Below, one piece after another: positions 6,964 to 14,046 of a DNA stretch of 30,708 nucleotides (position 1 is its first letter; each line of letters begins with the position of its first letter). The notes beneath the pieces were generated by a model, which saw nothing but the letters and a program-made list of their open reading frames with translations, ran no database searches and was not told the DNA's origin. The stretch is taken from positions 1 through 30,708 of the forward strand of contig DASZPJ010000018.1 of assembly GCA_035550295.1 (NCBI GenBank), read 5' to 3'. The translations under genes were made by a program, and so were the position numbers. Origin of the DNA: DASZPJ01 sp035550295 (GTDB lineage Bacteria > Patescibacteriota > Saccharimonadia > Saccharimonadales > UBA4665).

Positions 6964-7743
6964 CTAGTGCACATGCAGCACAAACAGCGCCGTAAAGGCT
7001 ACGCCGTTTTTAATGGCATGGAGAGTTATAGACGCCCACAAGTTGCCGGTTTGCTCGCGTAACCAGATTAGTACCATGCTCAGCACAAAGGTATCGATGA
7101 AACCAATCCACAACAGGCCGGCGCTGCCGCCTTCCCCCAGATGGGCCGCCCCAAAAATAGCACTGGTAGCCAGCGCGGCCGTAAAAACCGGCATGGCTTT
7201 TTTGAGCGTCGAATACAGGAAACCACGAACCATTATCTCTTCGGCAATCGGCGGCAAGATCACCAGGCTAATGAACGTCAGTATCAGCTGCTGGTTGCCA
7301 TGCACGCTATTAAAGCCAATATCTTGCTGCTGGTTAACGTTTAGGCCATGGAAGAAGTGCCCGACAATCGCCACAGCAATGCCATACAAAACAAAATATG
7401 GAATGACAGCCGCCACGCCAAGCAAAGGATCAAACCAGGCTGGTTTTTTAAAACCAATCGCGGCCAAGCTGGAGCTGTTCCGCTTCAGAAAAACGTAGAT
7501 TCCACCTACCGCCAACCCTTCAGCCAGTAGCACAAAAACAAACTGGGCCGGCACCGATGTGTTCAGCCAATGGGTGGTATGCGAATCGGTCCAGTGGCGC
7601 AAACCGGGATAGGACAGTATCGCGATGCTGGCTAGGAATTGCGAAATATAAAACACGCCCAGGACATAAATCACGCCAACCCACGGGCTCCAGCTAATGC
7701 CATTTTCCGGTTGCTTGGCTACTTTGTCCGCTTCGTCTTTCAT
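6964..7743 (-). CDS. CPBP-family intramembrane metalloprotease
   Basis: A 259-aa polytopic membrane protein with roughly six to eight hydrophobic segments, the first at about residues 22-44. The CPBP (CAAX protease/bacteriocin-processing, ABI) motifs are present in order: PPIAEEIMVRGFLY with EExxxR at 168-173, FGAAHL with H201, and ITLHAIKN with H242 and N246. These residues form the intramembrane glutamate/histidine active site of the Rce1-like family. Physiological substrates are unknown. Its ATG is 3 nt after the RseP stop, so the two membrane proteases are co-translated. Confidence 0.9.
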   Translation of the reverse strand: MKDEADKVAKQPENGISWSPWVGVIYVLGVFYISQFLASIAILSYPGLRHWTDSHTTHWLNTSVPAQFVFVLLAEGLAVGGIYVFLKRNSSSLAAIGFKKPAWFDPLLGVAAVIPYFVLYGIAVAIVGHFFHGLNVNQQQDIGFNSVHGNQQLILTFISLVILPPIAEEIMVRGFLYSTLKKAMPVFTAALATSAIFGAAHLGEGGSAGLLWIGFIDTFVLSMVLIWLREQTGNLWASITLHAIKNGVAFTALFVLHVH

Positions 7744-7746
7744 GGC

Positions 7747-8934
7747 CTAGAAAAAGCGGTGAATGTCCACGTAAGTAATGGTTATGGCCAAGGCAATGAT
7801 TAGCAAAAATCCAACGGCGTTGACGCCTTCTTCCAGGCTGGCGGTTAGCGGCCTGCCAAAGGCGCGGCTAATCAGCATCAGCCACAAACGGCCACCGTCC
7901 AGCGCCGGAATTGGCAGCAGGTTCATAATTCCCAATGTAAGCGCCACAATCGCTATGATGAACAGCACAAATTGGTAACCCAGGCTGCTGCTGGTCTGCA
8001 AAATAGCGAAGACGCCAACTGGTCCAGCGACTTGCGAGCTGGCTGCCGTTTGGCCATGTTCGCGTGCCGCATGGTTGCCGGTGACTGTGCCGGCGATCAA
8101 ACTTCCCAAGCCCCCCAACGCGTGGCCCAACCCCTCAAAGGTCAATGCCGTTGCCTGGGCGCTAAAACCAACTGCCACAACCGGTGCCGACCACGTCGAG
8201 TGTCGCAACTTTAGGTTGCTAAAGCTAGCTGAAGATTCAATACCCAAATAGCCTTTTTGATGGCTGGCAGCCAGCTGCTTGGCTGTTGGTATCGTCGCTT
8301 GGACTGTCAGTTTGTGGTCTTTGCGTTTTAGTTCTACAGAGACTTTTTGGCCGGCTAATTTCTTGGTAACCGCCCCTAAACCGTCCGGGTCGTTTACGGC
8401 TTGGACGTGCCCCGCTGGACCAATTGCCAGTAAGTGATCGCCTTTTTTTATGCCCGCCTTTTGGGCAGCCGAACCGGCTATCACTTTGTCTATATTGAAG
8501 TACTTTCCGTCCTTAGCGGTAATGGTGGAAACGTGAGTTTTGGTATCGCTGTCTACCGTAAATTGATGTGGGATCAGGTCCGGCAAACCGATCACCGCCA
8601 AAATAGTCAACAAGACCAAAGCGGTCACTATATTGACGATTATGCCGGCCAGCATGATTTTGGTTTTGACCCACAGGCTGGCAGCGCCAAAGCTACCCTT
8701 GGCAGTATCGCTATCGTGCTCGCCCTTAAGTTTTACAAAGCCACCGAGTGGCAACAGCCCGACACTAAACAGCCAGCCCTTCATTTGTCTTTTATATATA
8801 CGCGGCGGGAAAAAGACGCCGAACTCTTCGGCGACCACGCCATTGCGGCGGGCTACCCAAAAGTGGCCAAGCTCGTGCGTTACCACCAAGAGAATGAATA
8901 GCACGATGCCCAAAATCAGTAATAAAATTGACAT
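7747..8934 (-). CDS. rseP: Site-2 intramembrane zinc protease (RseP/M50)
   Basis: A 395-aa M50 metalloprotease. The first transmembrane helix contains HELGH (residues 20-24), the zinc-binding motif. A PDZ domain occupies about 125-235, with a recognisable segment AGSAAQKAGIKKGDHLLAIG. The C-terminal transmembrane helices carry NLLPIPALDGGRLW, supplying the third zinc ligand. The family cleaves membrane-anchored anti-sigma factors and spent signal peptides. The start at ATG 8934 (MSILLLILGIVLF) places HELGH in the first helix, as expected. A longer frame to 9039 is rejected because an extended -10 box lies 8 nt upstream of 8934. It is divergent from the L,D-transpeptidase. In many bacteria rseP lies downstream of rpsB-tsf-pyrH-frr, and frr is about 2 kb away here. 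Confidence 0.93.
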   Translation of the reverse strand: MSILLLILGIVLFILLVVTHELGHFWVARRNGVVAEEFGVFFPPRIYKRQMKGWLFSVGLLPLGGFVKLKGEHDSDTAKGSFGAASLWVKTKIMLAGIIVNIVTALVLLTILAVIGLPDLIPHQFTVDSDTKTHVSTITAKDGKYFNIDKVIAGSAAQKAGIKKGDHLLAIGPAGHVQAVNDPDGLGAVTKKLAGQKVSVELKRKDHKLTVQATIPTAKQLAASHQKGYLGIESSASFSNLKLRHSTWSAPVVAVGFSAQATALTFEGLGHALGGLGSLIAGTVTGNHAAREHGQTAASSQVAGPVGVFAILQTSSSLGYQFVLFIIAIVALTLGIMNLLPIPALDGGRLWLMLISRAFGRPLTASLEEGVNAVGFLLIIALAITITYVDIHRFF

Positions 8935-8942
8935 GTCACTAT

Positions 8943-8951
8943 ATTGTAGCA
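8943..8951 (-). promoter_or_regulatory. rseP extended -10 promoter
   Basis: TGC-TACAAT on the minus strand, 8 nt before the ATG at 8934. The TGn extension can replace a -35. A near-leaderless transcript is predicted. Confidence 0.5.
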
Positions 8952-8980
8952 AGCCTAAACCAATCTCGGCCGAAAATCTC

Positions 8981-9009
8981 TTTACAAAGCGCGGGGCGGC
9001 TCTTATAAT
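8981..9009 (+). promoter_or_regulatory. L,D-transpeptidase promoter and leader
   Basis: TTTACA (8981-8986), 17-nt spacer, TATAAT (9004-9009): a strong sigma-70-type promoter. The ~36-nt leader holds a small hairpin TTAGC-AAAAA-GCTAA (9021-9035), then GAGG 7 nt before the GTG start at 9052. Confidence 0.75.
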
Positions 9010-9051
9010 CAGGCCTAAGCTTAGCAAAAAGCTAAACAAAGAGGTTTAAAA

Positions 9052-10218
9052 GTGGAAGTTCCGGAGCTACCGACCATCATGGTTGGCAACGACTTTGTGC
9101 TGCCGGCCGCACCCCTGCACGCGGCTATGGCTGCGCCTTTGCCTGCGCCTGCGTCGGCCGTAGTCTTGCCTATTATTCCCTTTCAAGCCGCTACGACCGA
9201 GGAATTCATTCCTGTTACGGTCGCTCACCATGGGCCATCAGCCTGGCAGCGCGCCGTCGATAGTCTGCACCGGCACAGCCGGATTGCCTTCAGCGTCTTG
9301 TCTTTATTAATAGTGGTTAGTGGCGCCAAAGTTGGCTGGGCTTACTGGTCGGCGCAAGCCCACGCCAAGCCGGTCCGCTCTTTCCACACCGTTAGTCTGG
9401 CGGCTGATGATATGACGGTGACTATACCGGCAGCAAAATTGCAGGCCAAGATTTTGGCCCTAACCAGCCAGCCGGTTCACCTGAAGGTCGGTGCTAATGA
9501 TACAAAAATTGATCCAGCCACTATTCAAAACTGGCTAACCATCACACCCAGCGCCGACAAGACGCAGGACACAATTAAAGTGAACCCAGCCAGCATTACT
9601 AAATCTTTGACTGCCCTGGCACAGAAGTATGCCAAAGCCACGGTCAACGAAGTCGTATTGACCGAGTCAGGCAACAAATACATGGTAGTCGCTGGCCAAG
9701 ACGGTACGGTTTTGAGCGATCCGGACAGCCTGGGTCGCGAAGCCAGTGCCGTTAACTTTTCGCTGCTGAGCGGCGACGGATTGAACTTTAATACGCCGCT
9801 CGTTACGCAGCATTACGCCGTCGTTGGCCCGGAAGCATTTGGAAAGTTGATCGATGCCAACGTCACTACCAAGCAAGTTTACTTCTTTGAAAACGGCAAA
9901 TTAGTTCGCCAGTACGCCAGTAGCGACGGCAAGCCAAGCACGCCAACCGTCTTGGGTGAATTCCACATATTCCAAAAATTTGCCAGCCAGGATATGAAAG
10001 GCTACAACGCCGATGGCAGCCAGTACTTCCAGCCACAAGTTAAGTGGGTAAATTATTTTGCTCCCGGGGGTTACGCCGTACATGGCGTTTATTGGCACCC
10101 TCTTAGTTGGTTTGGCAACATCAACAGTTCTCATGGCTGCGTAGGCCTGCCGGACGACGAAGCCGAATGGGTCTACGACTGGGCGCCGATTGGCACTACA
10201 GTCATAACCCACGCCTAG
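9052..10218 (+). CDS. Membrane-anchored L,D-transpeptidase (YkuD)
   Basis: Forms 3-3 peptidoglycan cross-links or attaches proteins to the wall. The 388-aa protein has a Pro/Ala-rich cytoplasmic N-terminus, one transmembrane segment at about 79-98, an extracytoplasmic domain (110-255) resembling the putative peptidoglycan-binding region that precedes YkuD in Gram-positive-like proteins, and the YkuD domain at about 273-387. The catalytic signature is SSHGCVGLPD, with H361 and nucleophile C363; H344 in YAVHGVYW is the upstream conserved His. The start is GTG, supported by GAGG 7 nt upstream and a strong promoter. It stands alone on the plus strand, divergent from rseP, and its stop is 3 nt from the left arm of the four-helix-bundle element. 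Confidence 0.92.
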   Translation: MEVPELPTIMVGNDFVLPAAPLHAAMAAPLPAPASAVVLPIIPFQAATTEEFIPVTVAHHGPSAWQRAVDSLHRHSRIAFSVLSLLIVVSGAKVGWAYWSAQAHAKPVRSFHTVSLAADDMTVTIPAAKLQAKILALTSQPVHLKVGANDTKIDPATIQNWLTITPSADKTQDTIKVNPASITKSLTALAQKYAKATVNEVVLTESGNKYMVVAGQDGTVLSDPDSLGREASAVNFSLLSGDGLNFNTPLVTQHYAVVGPEAFGKLIDANVTTKQVYFFENGKLVRQYASSDGKPSTPTVLGEFHIFQKFASQDMKGYNADGSQYFQPQVKWVNYFAPGGYAVHGVYWHPLSWFGNINSSHGCVGLPDDEAEWVYDWAPIGTTVITHA

Positions 10219-10221
10219 TTG

Positions 10222-10249
10222 TTCTAGGATCTAAGTTCTGGGATCTGGG
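10222..10249 (+). repeat. Left arm: four 7-nt repeats
   Basis: TTCTAGG, ATCTAAG, TTCTGGG and ATCTGGG in direct succession, preceded by G at 10221. Inverted partner of 10640-10667. Confidence 0.75.
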
Positions 10250-10287
10250 ATGTTATGGCTTTTAATGTTTAGTTAATACTTCTTGGC

Positions 10288-10293
10288 TATAGT
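10288..10293 (+). promoter_or_regulatory. -10 box inside the four-helix-bundle element
   Basis: TATAGT, 7 nt before the ATG at 10301, with no Shine-Dalgarno. This supports ATG 10301 over the TTG at 10283, which lies upstream of the box. Confidence 0.4.
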
Positions 10294-10300
10294 TAAATTT

Positions 10301-10690
10301 ATGCCAACGCATAGTTTTCAAGATCTTAGGGTTTGGCAATCAGCGATGAGTTTGGCCGAGCTTGTCTATCAAATTGTCCGTAAGCTACCAGTCGAGGAAC
10401 GTTTTGCGTTGGCAGACCAACTAAGACGCTGTGCAATTTCTGTGCCATCAAACATAGCAGAAGATCAAAAACGCCTTAATCGAGCAGAGCTTATCCAGTT
10501 CTGCGGTATAGCCCTTGGGTCAAATGCCGAACTTGAGACGCAACTACTACTTGTCCAAAGACTTTATGGTCTTGAAGTAGAATCTGCCATTCGCGCATCT
10601 CAAAGTGTGAATAATATGCTCACCGGGCTCATAAAATCTCTTAGAACTCAGAACCAAGAACCTAGAACGACCGCTGTTAGACGGTCATGA
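10301..10690 (+). CDS. Four-helix-bundle protein, 23S rRNA intervening-sequence (S23/IVP) family
   Basis: A 129-aa protein of the TIGR02436/PF05635 family. Signatures are HSFQDLRVWQSAM at 4-16, LPVEERFALADQLRRCAISVPSNIAED (about 29-55) with the near-invariant SNIAE, then IALGSNAELETQL. Family members form oligomeric helical bundles with a basic surface; relatives include Avd of diversity-generating retroelements. The cellular role of stand-alone copies is unknown. The start ATG 10301 matches the usual short lead into F-x-D-L-x-V-W. The last ~16 residues (LRTQNQEPRTTAVRRS) are not family sequence: they are encoded by the right heptad arm and flanking DNA, and the TGA stop lies 14 nt inside convergent frr. 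Confidence 0.88.
   Translation: MPTHSFQDLRVWQSAMSLAELVYQIVRKLPVEERFALADQLRRCAISVPSNIAEDQKRLNRAELIQFCGIALGSNAELETQLLLVQRLYGLEVESAIRASQSVNNMLTGLIKSLRTQNQEPRTTAVRRS
10640..10667 (-). repeat. Right arm: four 7-nt repeats
   Basis: Read on the minus strand from 10667: TTCTAGG, TTCTTGG, TTCTGAG, TTCTAAG, preceded by G (10668). It overlaps the 3' coding end of the four-helix-bundle gene, where it encodes LRTQNQEPR. Confidence 0.75.
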
Positions 10691-11240
10691 TTTCGGTTTC
10701 TTTGGCTTTGGCAGCTGATTCGATATCAGTTCGGGCTTTGCCCATGGCATCTTCGACCTGCTGGTTCAAACGCTTGGCGTCGTCTTCGCCGATGGCCTTG
10801 TCTTTTTTGGCCTTGTCGATGGCGTCCAAAGCATCGTGACGTATGTTGCGCAGAGAAACCATCGCTTCTTCTTGCTTCGATCCGACTTGCTTGGCGAGTT
10901 CACGGCGGCGCTCTTCACTAAGCGGCGGCACTGGCACGCGCACTACTCTGCCGTCGTCTGATGGGTTCAAACCTAATTGGGGATTGTTGCGAATAGCTGA
11001 ACTGATTGCTTCCAAATTATTAGGATCAAATGGAGTGATTTGGATCAGCTGCGCTTCCGGAGCGGTAACTGTCGCAACCTGTATCAGCGGCATCGGCGTG
11101 CCATAAGCTTCGACTGTCACGCCGTCCAGCATAGCAGCGCTAGCCCGACCAGTCCGCAAACTCTTCAGGTTGTCGGCAAAATGCTCGGCGGCTTGGGCAA
11201 ATTTGTCTTGGGCTTGGGCAACGGCTTGGTTTGGATCCAT
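10677..11240 (-). CDS. frr: Ribosome recycling factor
   Basis: Works with EF-G to split post-termination ribosomes. Its 187 aa match the family length. Recognisable segments are DNLKSLRTGRASAAMLDGV near the N-terminus (helix of domain I), then YGTPMPLIQVATVTAPEAQLIQITPFDP, the domain II region, VRVPVPPLSEERRRELAKQV and a C-terminal helix rich in K/E. ATG 11240 is the natural start. Upstream is the unknown 436-aa gene rather than pyrH, the usual neighbour. The 3' end overlaps the convergent four-helix-bundle gene by 14 nt. Confidence 0.96.
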   Translation of the reverse strand: MDPNQAVAQAQDKFAQAAEHFADNLKSLRTGRASAAMLDGVTVEAYGTPMPLIQVATVTAPEAQLIQITPFDPNNLEAISSAIRNNPQLGLNPSDDGRVVRVPVPPLSEERRRELAKQVGSKQEEAMVSLRNIRHDALDAIDKAKKDKAIGEDDAKRLNQQVEDAMGKARTDIESAAKAKETEIMTV

Positions 11241-11265
11241 AAATTTTCTCGTTTAAGTTAGCTTT

Positions 11266-11271
11266 ATTATA
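11266..11271 (-). promoter_or_regulatory. frr -10 box
   Basis: TATAAT on the minus strand overlaps the TAA stop of the upstream 436-aa gene, 25 nt before the frr ATG. No good -35; the leader has only a weak GAG as a possible Shine-Dalgarno. Confidence 0.4.
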
Positions 11272-12577
11272 CAGCTTCCGCTTTGCGTGAGTAACGTGCG
11301 CTAAATATTTGGTTTTCGCGGTAAGATTTAACAATTGGCCTGCCTAGTTTGGCGACAAAGTTTGGATTTTCAAGCAGACGCGCAACTCGCTCACGCCGTT
11401 CATCGTGACTCGCTTCCTCACTCTGCCTAGACACAAAGTGACTAGTGTATGGCTGGTCATCGGCAACAACTAAAATCTGACTTTCCAGAGAGTCGGTTAT
11501 CATTCTAATAAACTGGTTGCTAGTTGCCTGACGGTCACCAAACTTGGCAAAAAGTTTCAACGATGTAAATAACTTCTTAGTGCCTAATCTCTTCACGGGA
11601 CTTTTCATAACTTCGTCGACCTCAACGTTTGGCAAGCCCAAGATATCTACCACACGCTCAATAGTGGCTTTTCGCTTGGCCACTTTGGCCTTCTGTTCGC
11701 TCTTAGACTTGATCATTGGCTTCGGGTTTTCAACTACTTTTGCTCGAGCCTCAGGTCCGTGTTTGGCAACCCTGTCCTCGATAAACCGGTCAACGACTTC
11801 GGTAGTCAGGTCTAGCACGCGGGGATCGTTATTGACTGCTGTCAGGACATCGGGCAATTGCTCGTCCAAGTTATTCCAGCGCGTTGCCAAAGTTTCAGTT
11901 TGCATGCGTTTGGTTACCGGAGCAGCCAAAAATACTCTAGCTGGTTTAGCACGGTGTCTGATCAGCCAGTTTCCATTGTCGCGGACACGTTCCGGATTAT
12001 CGCCAAGCGTCTGCGGATCAGCTTGCAGCATCCCTAATATATCCGGTACGAACCGTGACTCTTGTCGCAAAGTAGCAATCATTAGGCCAGTGGGACGTAA
12101 GTTCGGTGTTTGAGACCTGAAAGCATTATAGGCTTTAGCTGCCGGTGCTTCCGGATCACCCCAACCGAACGATCCTTCCCAAAGCGCAAAGCGAGCCTCT
12201 TTTGCTTCCGCAATTCTAGGGTCTCTCAGACTAAGGCCACGTAGGTCTAGTGATCCGATTACCGCCAGACCGTTAGCTTCTTCAAACCAATCAGCATTCA
12301 CAACTCTGTCATACACCAGCGGATCAATCCACCGTATATCAGAACGAGTCAGGTATTTAGCCTCTATGTCCCTGCGCGTTCGCTGTCGCGCAGCTTTTGG
12401 CTTGGTTGGTGGTTTTGGCGTGTCTGTACTTTGAACCGGGACAGACCCTAGCACATCCGCCAGGTCAGCGGGGTCAAAATACGGATCACTGTTCGGTCTT
12501 TGTGGCTCAACACCCGTAGGCTTTGGAGCAGCAGTAAACAATACTTCAGGTATGGCTGATTGTATAGTTTCGCCCAT
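11267..12577 (-). CDS. Unknown soluble protein, 436 aa, between tsf and frr
   Basis: Not recognised. No signal peptide or transmembrane segment is visible. Residues 1-65 are Pro-rich and probably disordered, ending in a basic stretch (KPKAARQRTRRD). Residues 70-240 look like a mixed globular domain (YLTRSDIRWIDPLVYDRVV, LAVIGSLDLRGLSLRDPRI, FALWEGSFGWGDPEAP). Residues 245-300 are helical, followed by a strongly basic Lys-rich segment (about 296-320: KPMIKSKSEQKAKVAKRK) and helices rich in R/E to the end. The basic charge would suit nucleic-acid or ribosome association, but that is only inference. It lies 20 nt after tsf and just before frr, the slot of pyrH in most bacteria, yet has no amino-acid-kinase motifs. 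ATG 12577 is the start. Confidence 0.75.
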   Translation of the reverse strand: MGETIQSAIPEVLFTAAPKPTGVEPQRPNSDPYFDPADLADVLGSVPVQSTDTPKPPTKPKAARQRTRRDIEAKYLTRSDIRWIDPLVYDRVVNADWFEEANGLAVIGSLDLRGLSLRDPRIAEAKEARFALWEGSFGWGDPEAPAAKAYNAFRSQTPNLRPTGLMIATLRQESRFVPDILGMLQADPQTLGDNPERVRDNGNWLIRHRAKPARVFLAAPVTKRMQTETLATRWNNLDEQLPDVLTAVNNDPRVLDLTTEVVDRFIEDRVAKHGPEARAKVVENPKPMIKSKSEQKAKVAKRKATIERVVDILGLPNVEVDEVMKSPVKRLGTKKLFTSLKLFAKFGDRQATSNQFIRMITDSLESQILVVADDQPYTSHFVSRQSEEASHDERRERVARLLENPNFVAKLGRPIVKSYRENQIFSARYSRKAEAV

Positions 12578-12597
12578 AGTCTATTCTTAGATTAAAT

Positions 12598-13194
12598 CTA
12601 TTCAACTTCGCCGAGAGCCAGGCGCGAGAAGCGGCGGACGACGACGTTTTCGTTCATCCGGGCGGCGTTCTCTTTGACGTGCTGGGCAACGGTGATGTCC
12701 GGGTTCTTCACGAATGGCTGGTCAAGTAGGCAGCGCTCAGCAAAGTGTTTAGCTAGCTGGCCTTCAACAATTTTGTCGACCATGTCGGCTGGCTTGCCTT
12801 CACTCTTGGCTTTGTCGGTAAATTCAGCCTTAACTTTGTCCCGCTCGGCAGCTGGAACTTCTTCGGCGCTAACGTACTGTGGGTTGGTGGCAGCAATGTG
12901 CATGGCCACGTCTTTGACCAGTTCGGCGAAGATTTCACCGCGGGCCACAAAGTCGGTTTCGCAGTTAACTTCTACCAAAACACCAATACGCCCGTCGTGG
13001 TTGTAGGTGCCGATTAGTCCGGCGCGGGCTTCACGCTCGCCGCGTTTTTCGGCTTTGGTTAGACCCTTTTTGCGCAACGCTTCTAGGGCTTTGTCGAAGT
13101 CGCCCTTGGTTTCTTCCAAGGCGGCTTTGGCGTCGGTCAGGCCGATGCCGGTTAACTCTTTGAGTCGCTTTACTTCTGCAATATCAACGCCCAC
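12598..13194 (-). CDS. tsf: Elongation factor Ts
   Basis: Nucleotide exchange factor for EF-Tu. The N-terminal UBA-like domain reads VKRLKELTGIGLTDAKAALEE, followed by the core signature GVLVEVNCETDFVARGEIF and a C-terminal segment LLDQPFVKN. At 198 aa it is the short form, lacking the second dimerisation subdomain of the ~280-aa E. coli protein. The start is GTG at 13194, immediately after the rpsB TAA stop; the Shine-Dalgarno GAGGAG is inside the last rpsB codons. This tight arrangement implies co-translation with rpsB. Confidence 0.96.
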   Translation of the reverse strand: MGVDIAEVKRLKELTGIGLTDAKAALEETKGDFDKALEALRKKGLTKAEKRGEREARAGLIGTYNHDGRIGVLVEVNCETDFVARGEIFAELVKDVAMHIAATNPQYVSAEEVPAAERDKVKAEFTDKAKSEGKPADMVDKIVEGQLAKHFAERCLLDQPFVKNPDITVAQHVKENAARMNENVVVRRFSRLALGEVE

Positions 13195-13920
13195 TTATTT
13201 CTCCTCTTCAGTCTTATTGGTTTTCTTGACGGCAGCTTTGCCGCTCAGAATAGATTGCTGTACATAATCAACTACCAGTTGAATGGTCTTAATAGCGTCG
13301 TCGTTGGCGGGAATCGGGTATTTCACCTGAGTCGGGTCAGCGTTGGTGTCCACCAGCGCCACGACCGGTACGCCCAGCTTTACGGCTTCGCGCAAAGCGT
13401 TGGCGTCATGGACGATGTCGACGATGAATACCGCACCCGGTTTTTTGTTCAATTCTTTGATGCCGCCGTACAGCATGTTCATCTGGTCAATTTCTTCCTG
13501 GAAACGTTGGACTTCCAGCTTGTTATACTTGTTAGCCAACTCACCGCTAGCCATCTTATTCTCGAGGTCTTGCAGGTGTTTGACGCGATCGCCAATGGTG
13601 TTCCAGTTGGTCAGCATGCCGCCCAACCAGCGGTTAACGACATATGGCATATCGGTGGCTTCGGCGGCTACTTTGACGATGTCTTGCGCCTGACGCTTGG
13701 TGCCAACCAGCAGGACTTGCTTGCCTTCACTGGCAGTTTTGTTCAAAAAGCTGAGCGCTTTGTCCAGCCCGTCAACTGTTTTAGTTAGGTCAATAATATG
13801 AGTACCGCCACGTTTGCTGTGGATGTACTGCGCCATCTTGGGGTGCCAACGCTCGGTCTTGTGACCGAAGTGCGCGCCAGCTTCTAATAGTTTCTTAATA
13901 TCTACCTCAGTGGTAGCCAT
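13195..13920 (-). CDS. rpsB: 30S ribosomal protein S2
   Basis: A 241-aa ribosomal protein of the small-subunit body. Family segments are IKKLLEAGAHFGHKTERWHPKM at the N-terminus, HIIDLTKTV, LLVGTKRQAQDIV, VNRWLGGMLTNW and the C-terminal VPVVALVDTNADP. ATG 13920 (MATTEVDIKK) fits the family and has AAGGA 7 nt upstream. An in-frame ATG at 13965 is rejected because it would run through the structured leader. It heads an operon with tsf, then the 436-aa unknown gene and frr. A promoter and an RNA structure upstream suggest autogenous control by S2. Confidence 0.96.
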   Translation of the reverse strand: MATTEVDIKKLLEAGAHFGHKTERWHPKMAQYIHSKRGGTHIIDLTKTVDGLDKALSFLNKTASEGKQVLLVGTKRQAQDIVKVAAEATDMPYVVNRWLGGMLTNWNTIGDRVKHLQDLENKMASGELANKYNKLEVQRFQEEIDQMNMLYGGIKELNKKPGAVFIVDIVHDANALREAVKLGVPVVALVDTNADPTQVKYPIPANDDAIKTIQLVVDYVQQSILSGKAAVKKTNKTEEEK

Positions 13921-13939
13921 TCGTGATTCCTTTCTCTTC

Positions 13940-13996
13940 GATTGGGAGCTCATTTGGGCCTGCACGGCTTGCGAATGAGAGGATCAAACCCCAACC
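13940..13996 (-). promoter_or_regulatory. Structured rpsB 5' leader (candidate r-protein autoregulatory element)
   Basis: On the minus-strand RNA, an outer 8-bp stem pairs GGUUGGGG (13989-13996) with UCCCAAUC (13940-13947), including two G.U pairs. Inside, CUCAUU (13974-13979) pairs with AAUGAG (13949-13954), capped by GCC-GUGCA-GGC (13958-13968). A 9-nt asymmetric bulge lies on the 5' side between the stems. The structure ends just before the Shine-Dalgarno (about 13925-13935). The leader from the predicted start is ~90 nt, unusually long for this window. No Rfam comparison was possible. Confidence 0.5.
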
Positions 13997-14017
13997 TGCT
14001 TAATTAATTGTGCAATC

Positions 14018-14046
14018 AGTGTAACAGATAGAAGCTAGCGGGTCAA
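14018..14046 (-). promoter_or_regulatory. rpsB-tsf operon promoter
   Basis: TTGACC (14041-14046), 17-nt spacer, TACACT (14018-14023) with a TGT extension on the minus strand. It lies in the last codons of the upstream gene. The predicted start is near 14011. Confidence 0.7.

Larger units (their letters stand above)
10221..10668 (+). mobile_element. Heptad-repeat-bounded element carrying a 23S-IVS-type four-helix-bundle gene
   Basis: A 448-bp unit fitted between the stops of two convergent genes: it begins 3 nt after the L,D-transpeptidase stop and ends 8 nt from the frr stop. Each end, read inward, is G followed by four 7-nt repeats (TTCTAGG-like). The arms are inverted relative to each other: 21 of 28 positions are Watson-Crick complementary and three more are G.U in plus-strand RNA. 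A single gene of the 23S rRNA intervening-sequence family lies inside. In known rRNA intervening sequences such a gene also sits inside a stem, but no rRNA is present here. Mobility is inferred, not shown. Confidence 0.6.

Noticed and set aside
8935..9039. N-terminal extension of RseP to 9039
   Set aside because: It would run through the rseP -10 box and the divergent L,D-transpeptidase promoter, and would move HELGH away from the first helix.
10283..10300. TTG 10283 as start of the four-helix-bundle gene
   Set aside because: It precedes the TATAGT box, and the extra residues are not part of the family N-terminus; ATG 10301 fits better.
13921..13965. S2 start at ATG 13965
   Set aside because: The extension is not conserved in S2, crosses the predicted leader hairpin, and ATG 13920 has a well-placed Shine-Dalgarno.
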